From positions 60,633-124,632 of the forward strand of contig WTGC01000004.1 of NCBI GenBank assembly GCA_011523705.1: a stretch of DNA of 64,000 bases, given 5' to 3'. The DNA comes from Chloroflexota bacterium (GTDB taxonomy: Bacteria; Chloroflexota; Anaerolineae; Aggregatilineales; Phototrophicaceae). Numbering within the stretch: the first letter of the stretch is position 1; every line of letters begins with the position of its first letter. The notes under the pieces are model-generated. The model made no database searches, was not told the origin of the DNA, and saw only the letters and a program-made list of their open reading frames with translations. The position numbers were made by a program, and so were the translations under genes. Of the stretch, positions 1-9,068 are shown in pieces.

Positions 1-468
1 GAAGATGCCAAAAGCCGGCGCCATCCAGGGGATGATCATCGACGCGGGATGATTTACCCAGTCAATCCGGCTCATCAATATGAATAGCGGAATCAGGATC
101 AGCTGAAAGGGAATCATTGTCGAGCCGATCAAGATTATGAACAAGAAATTCTTGCCGCGAAAGAAATACTTGGCGAAGGCGAAGCCGGCCAGCGAACAGA
201 AGAAAAGCACGAATACCGTCACCACCGCGGCGTATATGATGCTGTTGGCATACCAATAGGGAAAGTGCCAGCCGGTCAGCAGAGTTTCATAATTCCTGAA
301 TGACCACTCGGCCGGCGGCAGCCAGGGCGGCAGCGTGAAAATCTCGGTCGTCGTCTTGAATGACGAATAGATCATGAAGGCGATCGGCAGCACCGTCAAC
401 AGCGCCCCGCTGATGACCACAACATGCAGCGCAACGACGCCCAGGCGCTGGCCGAAACGCTCGCCCAT
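1..468 (-). CDS. Carbohydrate ABC transporter permease, MalG-type (partial)
   Basis: An integral-membrane permease of a binding-protein-dependent sugar importer. The frame begins MGERFGQRLGVVALHV and runs off the window at base 1, so only about 155 residues are visible. It shows an N-terminal membrane helix (VVVISGALLTVLPIAFMIY), the family segment FKTTTEIF..PPWLPP, and further helices with SMIIPWM. Its ATG overlaps the TGA of the upstream permease gene (TGATG), which indicates translational coupling, and a GGAGGA site precedes it. The EAA loop that contacts the ATPase lies outside the window. The substrate is unknown. Confidence 0.88.
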   Translation of the reverse strand, partial: MGERFGQRLGVVALHVVVISGALLTVLPIAFMIYSSFKTTTEIFTLPPWLPPAEWSFRNYETLLTGWHFPYWYANSIIYAAVVTVFVLFFCSLAGFAFAKYFFRGKNFLFIILIGSTMIPFQLILIPLFILMSRIDWVNHPASMIIPWMAPAFGIF

Positions 469-1388
469 CAGTCCTCCTTCCGGAAGACGCCGTACCACTG
501 CAGCTGCAGCAGCGACAAAATGAATACCGTCGCGAATAGCACCGTTCCTACTGCCGATGCGAAACCAAGACGCAAACGCGTGTAGCCGCGCTCGTAAAGA
601 TACTGCACGACGCTCATGGTGGAGTTAGCCGGTCCGCCCTGTGTAAGAATCTGCGGTTCGTCGAATATCTGGATTGAGCTCAGCAAGACGATAATGCTGA
701 CGAACAAGATGATCGGACGCAGCATGGGGATGGTGATGCGAAAGAATTTTTGCAGCATGCTGGCGCCATCAATCGACGCCGCTTCGTATAATTCTTCGGG
801 AATGCTCTGCAGCCCAGCCAAGAAGTAGATGGTCAGCAATCCGGTCGAGCGCCATGCGATCAGAATGATAATTGCAACCTTGGCCCATGATCGATCGCCC
901 AGCCAGTATATCGGCTCCAGTCCCAGATAGATCAGCGGCGCGTTCAGCAAACCGGTGTCGCGACTGTAGAGAATCTGAAATACCAGCGTAATCGCCACTG
1001 TCGATGTCACCACCGGCGTGAAGTACATCGCCCGCCAGACGTTGCTGAAGCGCAACGACTTGGCATTCAGCAGCACCGCCAGCACCAAGGCAAGGGGCAG
1101 GACAATCAGCAGGCTGGCAACCGCGTAGATGGCCGTATTCGTCGCCACCTGCGCGAAGACCTTGTCGCTCAGCAGGCGCCCGTAATTGCGCGCGAGAACA
1201 AAACGCGGATCGTTGATGCCATCCCAACGGAACAAGCTCAATACAAGCGCGATCAGGCTGGGCGCCAAAAAGAAGAAAGCAAACAGGACGTAGAAGGGAG
1301 AGATGAAGGCGTAGGGGGCCAGCTTGTGCTGCTGGAATCCACCGCTTTCACGCGCGTCACGTCCACGCGCGACGGCCGCTTGAACCAT
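468..1388 (-). CDS. Carbohydrate ABC transporter permease, MalF/UgpA-type
   Basis: The second inner-membrane permease of the sugar importer, 306 residues. After a short polar N-terminus come about six membrane helices. The EAA motif is visible as EELYEAASIDGASMLQKFFR around residues 195-215; this loop docks onto the ABC ATPase. Typical MalF-like neighbours are GGPANSTM and YLYERGYTR near the C-terminus. It sits downstream of a solute-binding protein gene, with a GC-rich hairpin repeat in between, and overlaps the following permease gene by one base. No ATPase is encoded nearby; a shared MsmK/UgpC-like ATPase elsewhere is likely (inference). Confidence 0.92.
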   Translation of the reverse strand: MVQAAVARGRDARESGGFQQHKLAPYAFISPFYVLFAFFFLAPSLIALVLSLFRWDGINDPRFVLARNYGRLLSDKVFAQVATNTAIYAVASLLIVLPLALVLAVLLNAKSLRFSNVWRAMYFTPVVTSTVAITLVFQILYSRDTGLLNAPLIYLGLEPIYWLGDRSWAKVAIIILIAWRSTGLLTIYFLAGLQSIPEELYEAASIDGASMLQKFFRITIPMLRPIILFVSIIVLLSSIQIFDEPQILTQGGPANSTMSVVQYLYERGYTRLRLGFASAVGTVLFATVFILSLLQLQWYGVFRKED

Positions 1389-1536
1389 GCTCTGCTCCTA
1401 CCGCACGACTGGATTTCCTCGTACGGCTTGTCCGCTACTTACCTATGTGAGCGAGTTTTCCAATGATAGCCTAGCAAATGTCGCGTCCAACGGGCGAAAT
1501 GCTGCCCTAATAGGCTGTTTCCAACTTGGCGACGCT

Positions 1537-1581
1537 CCCCCTCTCCCCTTGTGGGAGAGGGGGCCGGGGGGTGAGGGGTAG
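1537..1581. repeat. REP-like hairpin between binding protein and permease genes
   Basis: A perfect 11-bp stem CCCCCTCTCCC / GGGAGAGGGGG with a 5-base loop, followed by a G-rich tail (CCGGGGGGTGAGGGG). The tail matches the ends of the hairpins near 11.67, 19.58-19.74 and 34.15 kb. It lies in the 220-bp gap between the binding-protein stop and the permease start on the same strand. Confidence 0.85.
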
Positions 1582-1608
1582 AAATGCGCCCCTACAGCGC
1601 TATCAACG

Positions 1609-2907
1609 CTACTCGGCGAAGGCGATTTCGTCTTCCATGTATTGCACGATGTTGTCGATTGCTTCATCAGCGGTGACGGCGCCGTCAAAGAACAGGGCTA
1701 GCTCAGCCGCCATCTGTAACTCAAAGGTCCGGCGGAACAAGCTCTGATACCAGATCGGCACATCGTCCACGATCTCGGCGAAAATCTCGCCCGTCTTTTG
1801 ACCAGCGTAAAACGGATCGGACAATCCTACGATTCGATCATCATGGAAAGCGGCTGCCATCGTCGGATAATAGGCGATCTCCTCGTAACGCTTGATCTGA
1901 TTCTCCAGCGTCACATAGGTGTATTGCAGCAGCTCCCAGGCATATTGGGCGTTCTCGTTTTCCTTGGCGACGGCGAATCCGGTGCCGCCCCAGACGCTGG
2001 TCTTATGGCCCGCGCCATCCTCCCAAACCGGCATGCGGCCAATACGAAATTCCTCTGCCATATCTTCCGCTTGCGGCTTCAGGATGTAGTCGGAATACCA
2101 ATCGGGCATGATCGCGCCGACCAGATTGCCTTCGCGATAGGCATTGATGATCGCCGGTCCCCATACTTCGGCGCTGGGAACGTAGCGTATCGCGCCGCTG
2201 TCCAAGCCCTCGCTCAGCAAGTTCAGCACTTCAATCGCGATCGTCCGATTTTCCTCGTCCGGCAGTACAAATTCGCCGTGCTCGTCGAAGATCGCGCCGC
2301 CGCGCTGCAGCAAATACATCATGAACATGCCGCCGTGGTCGGTAATGTAAGACATGGCGATGCCTTCTTCTGCAAGCGCCGCGCCCGTCTCCAGGTACTC
2401 GTCCCAGGTCGTCGGCACCGACAGTCCTCGATCCTCAAAAATCGACGGCTGATAGTAATAGACAACGGCGCAAAGCGAACTGTCCACGCCATAGACGCGA
2501 CCCTGATATTTGTAAGGCGTGTGCCGCCCTTCCACGATCAGGTCATAGTCGTCAGCCAGCAGATCGGTCAAATCGAGGAATTTGCTCTCGATGATGCCGC
2601 CCTGCATGAAGCGCGGGAAGGAACCTTGCTCGATGCCCAGCAAATCCGGGATCTCCTCGCCGGCCGCCAAATTGCCCAGTACCTTGTCGAACACACTGGG
2701 CACCACCTCAAACTCGAATGTGAAGTCGATATCGGGGTAGCGCTCTTGCCACTCCAGCGCGCGAGCGTTGAAGAATTGCACGTACAAGCCGTCGTGCGTC
2801 CACATGGTCAGCGTCACTTCCCCGGCGTCCTGCGCCGCCGCCGGCAAGGCCACCCAAAGCAACGCGAAAGCAAGTAAGACCGTGACAATCGTAAGGAACC
2901 TTCTCAT
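1609..2907 (-). CDS. Extracellular sugar-binding protein (ABC transporter, family 1)
   Basis: A secreted or membrane-associated receptor that delivers a sugar to the two permeases downstream; 432 residues. The start at MRRFLTIVTVLLAF is chosen because a strong GAGGAGG site lies a few bases upstream and a Sec signal peptide follows at once, ending near ALPAAAQ. An in-frame extension upstream would run into the divergent moeA gene. The mature part has the SBP-type fold pattern (LTMWTHDGLYVQFFN, DLLGIEQGSFPRF, VWGGTGFAVAKENENAQYAWELLQY). There is no lipobox cysteine, so membrane anchoring is not obvious. It is divergent from moeA. Confidence 0.9.
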   Translation of the reverse strand: MRRFLTIVTVLLAFALLWVALPAAAQDAGEVTLTMWTHDGLYVQFFNARALEWQERYPDIDFTFEFEVVPSVFDKVLGNLAAGEEIPDLLGIEQGSFPRFMQGGIIESKFLDLTDLLADDYDLIVEGRHTPYKYQGRVYGVDSSLCAVVYYYQPSIFEDRGLSVPTTWDEYLETGAALAEEGIAMSYITDHGGMFMMYLLQRGGAIFDEHGEFVLPDEENRTIAIEVLNLLSEGLDSGAIRYVPSAEVWGPAIINAYREGNLVGAIMPDWYSDYILKPQAEDMAEEFRIGRMPVWEDGAGHKTSVWGGTGFAVAKENENAQYAWELLQYTYVTLENQIKRYEEIAYYPTMAAAFHDDRIVGLSDPFYAGQKTGEIFAEIVDDVPIWYQSLFRRTFELQMAAELALFFDGAVTADEAIDNIVQYMEDEIAFAE

Positions 2908-3028
2908 TTCAACCTCCTCTGAAAGAAACAAGCAGCGAAAGAACGAAACATGCAACGTGACGATTCTATCGCCTTTCGTTGTCTTCGTCAAAGCAGCCAG
3001 ACATGCAGCCTGAGATTTGTTCAATGTG

Positions 3029-3037
3029 TGATATAAT
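3029..3037 (+). promoter_or_regulatory. Extended -10 promoter for moeA
   Basis: TGATATAAT is a perfect extended -10 element 33 bp before the moeA start codon. No good -35 hexamer lies at the usual distance, as is common for extended -10 promoters. The moeA GTG is preceded by AAGGAG. Confidence 0.6.
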
Positions 3038-3070
3038 GCGCGCGCGAAACCGACACGTGGAAGGAGCGCC

Positions 3071-4318
3071 GTGAACCCGCTGCTCAACGTCGACCAAGCC
3101 CTCGACAACATTCTCGCCGACATGAAAAAGCTCGAAGCGGAGACCGTCTCCTTGCCCGATGCGCTCGATCGCGTGCTCGCCGCGGACATCGTTTCCCCGA
3201 TTGAACTGCCGCCCTTCGACAACTCGGCCATGGACGGCTACGCCATTCACTTCGAGGACAGCGCCGATGCCAGCCAATCCAAGCCGGCTGCTTTGCCGGT
3301 CACGATGGACATCATGGCTGGAAGCGCTCCCGATGAAGAGCTGAAGCCCGGCGCAGCCGCCCGCATCATGACCGGCGCGCCCATTCCACAAGGCGCCAGC
3401 GCCGTCATCCCGGTCGAAGACACAGATGATGAGTGGCAGAAGGGCGAAGACAGCGCGCTTCCCGCGGAAGTACGCCTATTCAGAAGCTTGGCCCGCGGCG
3501 AAAACATTCGTCTCGCGGGCGAAAACATCGGCGTCGGCGATACGATCATCCGCGCCGGAACCGTGATCGGTCCCGCCGAAATCGGCATGATCGCCGGCAT
3601 CGGCCGCCCGCGCGTCGAGGTCATCCGTCAGCCCAAAGTCGCCATCCTCAGCAGCGGCGACGAGTTGGTCGATATCTACGACGAATTGGGACCCGGCAAG
3701 ATCCGCGATACCAACGGCTATGCGCTGGCCGGCTTGATCCGAGGCGCCGGCGGCGTACCGATTCGACTGCCCATCGCCAAAGACAGTCTGGAATCTATCC
3801 GCGCCCTTTACCGCCGCGCGCTGGAGATCAACCCCGATCTGCTGATCAGTACCGCCGGCGTATCCGTGGGCGCCGCCGACCTGGTCAAAGTGGTGATGGA
3901 CGAGCTCGGTGAAATCGACTTCTGGCGCATCAACATGCGGCCCGGCAAACCGCTGGCTTACGGCACAATTCAAGGAGTGCCCTTCTTCGGCTTGCCCGGC
4001 AACCCGGTTTCGACCATGGTGACCTTCGAAGTGATCGTCCGTCCCGCGCTCGCTAAAATCGCGGGCCGCGCCTACAAGCGGCGAAAGGTCAAGGCGACGC
4101 TTGCGTCAGGAATGCGCTCCGATGGCCGGCGCACTTATGCCCGCGTCACTCTGAAGCGCGAGGGCGCCCGTCTTGTCGCTCGCTCCACCGGCATCCAGAG
4201 TTCTGGCGCGCTGATGTCCATGGTGCTGGCTGATGGCTTGGCGGTCATTTCCGAAGGGGTAAGGCGCGTTCCCGCCGGGAACGAGATTGAAGTCCTCCCC
4301 CTGCGTCCGCTCGAGTAA
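3071..4318 (+). CDS. moeA: Molybdopterin molybdenumtransferase MoeA
   Basis: Inserts molybdate into adenylylated molybdopterin, the last general step of molybdenum cofactor synthesis, in the cytoplasm. 415 residues, close to the usual 400-410. The MoeA N-terminal signature PPFDNSAMDGYA is at residues 47-58. The MoCF-binding domain follows (AILSSGDELVD, DTNGYALAGLI, STAGVSVGAADLV), then MRPGKPLAYG and GLPGNPVSTMVTFE near residue 307, and a C-terminal beta domain. The start is a GTG with AAGGAG four bases before it. The obvious client in this window is the xanthine dehydrogenase near 50-55 kb. A VKOR-type gene follows after 16 bp. Confidence 0.96.
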   Translation: MNPLLNVDQALDNILADMKKLEAETVSLPDALDRVLAADIVSPIELPPFDNSAMDGYAIHFEDSADASQSKPAALPVTMDIMAGSAPDEELKPGAAARIMTGAPIPQGASAVIPVEDTDDEWQKGEDSALPAEVRLFRSLARGENIRLAGENIGVGDTIIRAGTVIGPAEIGMIAGIGRPRVEVIRQPKVAILSSGDELVDIYDELGPGKIRDTNGYALAGLIRGAGGVPIRLPIAKDSLESIRALYRRALEINPDLLISTAGVSVGAADLVKVVMDELGEIDFWRINMRPGKPLAYGTIQGVPFFGLPGNPVSTMVTFEVIVRPALAKIAGRAYKRRKVKATLASGMRSDGRRTYARVTLKREGARLVARSTGIQSSGALMSMVLADGLAVISEGVRRVPAGNEIEVLPLRPLE

Positions 4319-4334
4319 AACCTGCGAGGTAGAG

Positions 4335-4817
4335 ATGAAATCGTTTTCAAACGAGAGTAATGATTCCGTACCGGGGCGCGACCGCCTCGTTCGCCGCGTC
4401 CAATTGCTGCTCGTCCTCATCGGCTTGTTAGTCGCCGGTTATCTGAGCTACCTCAAACTCGCCGAGGCGCCGGCCGTCTGCGTGGAAACGGGACCATTCG
4501 ATTGCAATGTCGTGCTGAACAGCCAATATTCGGAGCTTGGGGGCGTTCCCATCGCCTATTTGGGATTCGCCGTTTACGTCGCGATCGGGGTGATTCTCGT
4601 GCTGGAGGGCCAAGTTGGCTTTTTGCGCGAGTGGGGTCGGCTGCTCAGCTTCGGCATCGGCCTCTTCGCCTGGCTCTTTTCAATGTGGCTGGTTTACGTG
4701 CAGTTCGTACTGCTGGAGGCGCTTTGCCCCTGGTGCCTAACCCATGAGACAAACTTCACCGTTCTCTTCGCTTTGATCTGCTATCGCGTTTACCGCGAAA
4801 CCTTCAGCGAGGCATAA
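4335..4817 (+). CDS. Vitamin K epoxide reductase (VKOR) family protein
   Basis: A membrane thiol-disulfide oxidoreductase, 160 residues, with about four helices. VKOR homologues pass electrons from DsbA-like proteins to quinones, so a role in oxidative folding outside the membrane is likely. Visible features are the loop cysteines Cys49 and Cys57 (CVETGPFDCN), the family segment SQYSELGGVP, and the catalytic CPWC at 131-134. The ATG at 4335 is preferred over an upstream in-frame codon because GAGGTAGAG precedes it and it begins after the moeA stop. Co-transcribed with moeA, though no direct link in function is evident. No thioredoxin domain is fused. Confidence 0.9.
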   Translation: MKSFSNESNDSVPGRDRLVRRVQLLLVLIGLLVAGYLSYLKLAEAPAVCVETGPFDCNVVLNSQYSELGGVPIAYLGFAVYVAIGVILVLEGQVGFLREWGRLLSFGIGLFAWLFSMWLVYVQFVLLEALCPWCLTHETNFTVLFALICYRVYRETFSEA

Positions 4818-4851
4818 CTGTCGATAATGCGTCTCTGAGTTCACCCATCAT

Positions 4852-5106
4852 TTAGAAGATTTCAAACAGACGGCCAAGCGTAATAATCTGGCCGAGAACC
4901 AGCAATCCAAGAATCCACTTGTGGTAGTCAAGCGCAATTTCAATACGCGACAATGTCGCCGATATGTCGCTTTTCTTGACAAATTCTTCAGATCGCGTTT
5001 CCATCTGCGTTACTCGGCGGTCAATTGAGGACTTTGCCTTAGAATCTGCTCCAGGTCTGTCAAACTGACTCACCACAATTGTTGTCGGCGTCAGCAAATC
5101 TGTCAT
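4852..5106 (-). CDS. Small hypothetical protein with a C-terminal membrane helix
   Basis: 84 residues with no recognised family. A polar, probably coiled-coil stretch (RVTQMETRSEEFVKKSDISATLSRIEIALDYH) is followed by one membrane helix (KWILGLLVLGQIITLGRLFEIF) that ends the protein. This resembles the small coiled-coil, tail-anchored proteins common in bacteria. The ATG has no strong ribosome-binding site, and base composition is lower in GC than the neighbours. Convergent with the VKOR gene. The call as a real gene is moderate. Confidence 0.5.
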   Translation of the reverse strand: MTDLLTPTTIVVSQFDRPGADSKAKSSIDRRVTQMETRSEEFVKKSDISATLSRIEIALDYHKWILGLLVLGQIITLGRLFEIF

Positions 5107-5210
5107 GGCGACTCGATTTCAAGAGTTTCTGAAACTGGCTGAAACATACCAGGGAATCGGCTGAAGCGCGTGTGGAGAACTGATGTTAATGATTGAGTAT
5201 CAAACCTTGC

Positions 5211-5897
5211 TCAAGACTGCGAGCCACGCAGTGTCCGCGCCAGAATCTCTTCCTGTTTGTCGCGATGATTTGAACGAGCATTGGGCTTGTGATTGCTCAG
5301 CGCGTCCGCCGTCGGTTCGCTGCGCATCGCGCGTTGGAAAGCCTGCGCCATTGCCGTGGGCACATCCTCCCCTTCGTCCTCATCATCCTGAATCGCCGTC
5401 TCTTCCGGCGCGGATTTCATCGTCAGGTCAATCTGTCGCGAGCGCCCATTCTTCTTGAGCACGCGGACACGCACTTCCTGCCCGACAGCGGCGACATCGC
5501 TCGGCGTGCGCACATAATTGTCAGACATTTCGGAAACATGCACCATGCCAGGTCGCTCGGCCCCGAAATCGACGAAGACGCCAAAGTCTTCCACGCGGAT
5601 TACCTGGCCGGTGTAGGCATTGCCTTGCCGAATCGTCGCCCAGGGAACCGGAGGCGGCTTCTCCATCGTCAGCGCGACATAGCCATCCTGGCGCCTCTTG
5701 TAAACGAAGGCGGTAATCTCGCTGCCCGGCTGCGCCACCTCTTCAAAACGGCGCTTGTCCTTTTGAGCCAGTTGGGAAATATGGAGCAGCGCGTCCTGCC
5801 CGCTGCCGATATCAACCAGGGCGCCATAGATGCCGACGTGCCTGACCGTGCCTCGTACTTCCGCCCCAACCTTTAGCCTGCCTGTTTCTACCGCCAT
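5211..5897 (-). CDS. S1 RNA-binding domain protein, two S1 repeats
   Basis: A cytoplasmic RNA-binding protein of 228 residues, related to ribosomal protein S1 and YugI-type proteins; the exact target is unknown. The start MAVETGRLKVG is chosen because AAGGAGCGGTGG precedes it; an upstream in-frame extension overlaps the lipoprotein gene and is Arg-rich noise. S1 domain one: VGAEVRGTVRHVGIYGALVDIG..LLHISQL. S1 domain two: GNAYTGQVIRVEDFGVFVDFGAERPGMVHVSEMS. The C-terminal 60 residues are acidic, then basic and low in complexity, and probably disordered. The lipoprotein gene lies just upstream on the same strand. Confidence 0.9.
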   Translation of the reverse strand: MAVETGRLKVGAEVRGTVRHVGIYGALVDIGSGQDALLHISQLAQKDKRRFEEVAQPGSEITAFVYKRRQDGYVALTMEKPPPVPWATIRQGNAYTGQVIRVEDFGVFVDFGAERPGMVHVSEMSDNYVRTPSDVAAVGQEVRVRVLKKNGRSRQIDLTMKSAPEETAIQDDEDEGEDVPTAMAQAFQRAMRSEPTADALSNHKPNARSNHRDKQEEILARTLRGSQS

Positions 5898-5944
5898 CTT
5901 GCCACCGCTCCTTGAAATTCGTACCTGGCGCGCCGCCGGCCCGC

Positions 5945-6637
5945 TTAACTCTCCGGACAGATCGCTTCGTCTCCGACGCCGCTGCCAACATAATCGAACG
6001 CTTCCGCCTCGGCGTAGGCGCTGAGCGAAACGAAGCCCTTCCACAAATGCAAGCTCGCGCAGGTCAATAGCTCCCGCATTTCGCTCTCCGCCAAATACAT
6101 CACGCCGATAATCTTGTTGTCGACCGAAACCGCGCCCTGAGCGCCGCCCGCGACATAAGAGTATATCACCATCGGCGTCTCGGGATAAACGAAGACTGCG
6201 TAGGCCTGCTCTTCGCTGACTGGCTGGCCCGCCACATATTGCGGTTCGCCAAACTTGTCAAAGACGGGACCAAAACGCATCGCCGGCGCCAATTGAAGCA
6301 AGAACGAGGTGATCGTCTCGCCATCGCGGCTGATCATCTGGCAGCAAGGCTGATTTTCGCCCTCGGCGAACACAATGACCCGTCCCGGGTTGTCGTCTTC
6401 CGCTTCGGATTCTTCCGTGATTTTGAACCGCCCGGCGCTTTTCAGTATCACCTCGGCGTCTCGATAACTGGTCTCGCCGGCCGTGATGCCATTCCAGCAG
6501 GGCGCCTCACAGGGCTCGCCGCTGAGCAAGCTGGTATCCTGAAGCTTCGTCTCGTCAAGCAGATTGACTTCGCCAGCGCAACCAGCCAGCGCCGCGGCGG
6601 CAATCAAAAGTAGCGCGAAAAGAAACCGGCGATTCAT
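5945..6637 (-). CDS. Hypothetical lipoprotein
   Basis: 230 residues. A type II signal peptide is clear: MNRRFLFALLLIAAAALAGC with the lipobox LAGC, so the mature protein is anchored by Cys20. The rest (SGEPCEAPCWNGITAGETSYRDAEVIL, then a mixed alpha/beta region with several cysteines) has the look of small extracellular lipoproteins common in Chloroflexota, but I recognise no enzyme motif. CEAPCWNGI and the paired cysteines CCQM may form disulfides, which fits an extracytoplasmic location and a nearby VKOR system (inference). Confidence 0.8.
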   Translation of the reverse strand: MNRRFLFALLLIAAAALAGCAGEVNLLDETKLQDTSLLSGEPCEAPCWNGITAGETSYRDAEVILKSAGRFKITEESEAEDDNPGRVIVFAEGENQPCCQMISRDGETITSFLLQLAPAMRFGPVFDKFGEPQYVAGQPVSEEQAYAVFVYPETPMVIYSYVAGGAQGAVSVDNKIIGVMYLAESEMRELLTCASLHLWKGFVSLSAYAEAEAFDYVGSGVGDEAICPES

Positions 6638-6738
6638 ACGATGTCACTTTCAGCTGGGATCGGGCGGCAATCGGCGCGCATCATAGCAAAGGACGGTTTC
6701 TTTGTACAGTGCAGTCAATCAAGCCGGAGCTTCGGGCG

Positions 6739-8880
6739 TCAATTCTTGCGCAATGTCAGGGAATAAACGCCCAGCGTCCCCCCATACTGATTGGCGAAAC
6801 GCGTCGCGATAATGGTGTAGGGTCCGCTTTCGCGAAGGACGTATCCGCTGATCAGCGAATCCGTCTTGCGGCCAGCCGTGCCCAACAGCACTGGATCGGC
6901 GTCATCATTCGCCGCGATCTGCTGGTCGCCCGGGCTGATCAGATAAAGATTCGTGTCCAGGGTCTGCGTCGCCGCCGACATCGTGATCGTCACCGACTCG
7001 CCGGCGACGCCGTCAAAAGAATACACATCAAAGGTGTTCTCCGCGCTGATGACACCGGTGACGCTTTGCCCGCTTTCAATTGGCGGCGCGTCAAAGGCTT
7101 CCGCTTGATACGCCAGGGTAGCGCTGCCGCCATCAATGTATCCCGCCTCGCCGACGATGACCTCGCCCGCCGGCGTCACGGTGAAATTTGTCACGTAGCG
7201 CTGACCAATTAGCGGGAACTCGCGCGCGTCAGCGACCAAGTTGCCGTTCACCTCGATCAGCAAGGTGAAATCGACGGGCGGCGGCAGGTCCGAGCAGGCG
7301 TTCTGATACCAAACTTCCACTTCATAGGTGCCGGGCCGCATCGCGCCAAGGGGCCAATAAATGTAAGAAACCGGCGTGCCCGTCTCCGCCGGGATGCAAT
7401 TCACATTGCCGACTTCCTGCAATATGCCGCCACTCGCTATGAGCGGGCTGTCATCAAAAACGGACTGGCCGGTCGGGTCACGCACCAGCAGCTGCAAATC
7501 GGCGCTCGTGCTCCAGTACAGGCTCACTTCAATATCGCCTTGAGGCAAATCCAGGCTGGTCACTTGGCTCGCCACATCGCTGGTCGGCCCGCTCAAGGTG
7601 ATTTGGAATTGTCCTTCCGTGCCGCCGATCTCCTTGGCATAGCGCGTGGCGATGACCGTATACCGGCCGGTGCTCAACAAGCGCGCATTGACAATCGCCG
7701 AATCGGTCGTCCCGCCGACGGCGTCATCGTTGACGTTGACCACTTTCCCGGCCGGATCGACTATCTGCAGCAAGGTATCCAAATTCGCGCCCACCGCCTC
7801 CATATTCAGCGTAATCAATTCGTCGGCGGCGCCAGCGAAAGAATAAGCGAGGAAGGGTTCGACATTGCTGATCCGCCCCAGCACCGGCACACCACGCGCC
7901 AGTGGCGTCGCCGCCACGTTGGCGAATTCAAAGCCGGCCGGCAGCAGGGTAAGGCTCGTATCCGGATAGGGACCGCCCCTGCTGAGCGCCGCGCTGCCAT
8001 CGGCCATGATTTCGAAGCGAGTAACGTATACGCTCTTGCCGCTCGTTCCGCCCGGGGAGAGATTGATGTCCAATCGTCCAGCCGAAACGCCATCGACAAA
8101 GACCTCAAGCTGAAACGGGACCGTCACCGTGCGCGTGTCGCAAGCCTGCTCATAATAGATGATGACTTCATAACTGCCAGTCGACAGGAAGCCGGGCTGC
8201 CAGACGGCGCTCTCCTCCGGTGTTTCGCTGATCACCTGGCACAAGCCGTTGGCGTCAAAGCCGAATACGCCGCCGTTGTTCGTCGTGCGGGAATTCCAGT
8301 GCAATGCTTCGCCCGTGGGATCGCGCACTTCCAGGTTCAAATCGGCCGCGCCGCTCCAGCTTAGCCTCGCCTCAATTCCCGCGCCCAGTAAAATCAATTG
8401 CGGTTCCGCCGCTGCCGCTGGCGCCTCCTGCTCGCCGACCTCCGCGCTATCGCTCGCCGCTATATCCAGCCGAATGTCGAAGGTTGTGTCGGGCGCGCCG
8501 CCACCAGCCGCGAAATAAACGAAAACATTGTAACGGCCGCCATTCCTGAGCAGCACATCGCTCGCCGTGAAGGCGCCCGCGTTGGCTCTATCGGCCGCCT
8601 GCGCGATGGTGTTGCCGTTGATGTCGCTTATCAACAGCGCCAAGGTCCCGCCATTCACATTCGATAGCGAAATTGTCGCCGATGAGTTCGCGCCCGCGTC
8701 AAAGACATAAGTGGTCGCTGTGCTGGCCGGTCCCAGCACGCCGGAAACCGTTGCGCCCGCTTCCAAAATGTTAATCGCGTTTTGCGCCCAAGCCGGCATC
8801 AGCGCGAGAACCAGGCAAATGAACCCAAGCAAGACCTGCATTCTACACCGTTTCAGCCCACTGACTATTGATAAGGACAT
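6739..8880 (-). CDS. Secreted protein with alternating PPC and DUF2135-like domains
   Basis: 713 residues with an N-terminal signal peptide (LLGFICLVLALMPAWAQ). Three PPC-type beta-sandwich domains are visible: near residues 35-135, about 335-445 (PFLAYSFAGAADELITLNMEAVGANLDTLLQIVDPAGKVV) and about 610-713 (FDVYSFDGVAGESVTITM..DTNLYLISPGDQQIAANDDAD). Between them are two paralogous segments, each containing ADLxLxVRDPTG and two cysteines. The start at 8880 is chosen for a GGAGGG site; an earlier in-frame codon lacks one. Such domains usually accompany secreted enzymes or mediate adhesion, but no catalytic domain is present. Function unknown. Confidence 0.82.
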   Translation of the reverse strand: MSLSIVSGLKRCRMQVLLGFICLVLALMPAWAQNAINILEAGATVSGVLGPASTATTYVFDAGANSSATISLSNVNGGTLALLISDINGNTIAQAADRANAGAFTASDVLLRNGGRYNVFVYFAAGGGAPDTTFDIRLDIAASDSAEVGEQEAPAAAAEPQLILLGAGIEARLSWSGAADLNLEVRDPTGEALHWNSRTTNNGGVFGFDANGLCQVISETPEESAVWQPGFLSTGSYEVIIYYEQACDTRTVTVPFQLEVFVDGVSAGRLDINLSPGGTSGKSVYVTRFEIMADGSAALSRGGPYPDTSLTLLPAGFEFANVAATPLARGVPVLGRISNVEPFLAYSFAGAADELITLNMEAVGANLDTLLQIVDPAGKVVNVNDDAVGGTTDSAIVNARLLSTGRYTVIATRYAKEIGGTEGQFQITLSGPTSDVASQVTSLDLPQGDIEVSLYWSTSADLQLLVRDPTGQSVFDDSPLIASGGILQEVGNVNCIPAETGTPVSYIYWPLGAMRPGTYEVEVWYQNACSDLPPPVDFTLLIEVNGNLVADAREFPLIGQRYVTNFTVTPAGEVIVGEAGYIDGGSATLAYQAEAFDAPPIESGQSVTGVISAENTFDVYSFDGVAGESVTITMSAATQTLDTNLYLISPGDQQIAANDDADPVLLGTAGRKTDSLISGYVLRESGPYTIIATRFANQYGGTLGVYSLTLRKN

Positions 8881-9068
8881 GTTGCCAGCCCTCCATACCT
8901 GCGGCGCCAATTTGGCGCTGCGAACCGAAGTGTAACGGATTCTCTATACGCTTGCCAGACTAACAACCTTCGCCACACCAGTGAAGCCGCCGCTGCCATT
9001 GCCTTATCGCGGCGCTTTGGTTTGACTATAGACAACCAGGGCGTCGCCGGCGGCGAAAGGAGCATGTC

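Noticed and set aside
2907-3231. An N-terminal extension of the first sugar-binding protein
   Set aside because: It would overlap divergent moeA, has no signal peptide, and ignores the strong ribosome-binding site at the internal ATG.
4852-5210. A toxin-antitoxin pair or small regulatory RNA next to the small membrane protein
   Set aside because: Only one weak coding region is visible and no partner gene or structured RNA could be supported.
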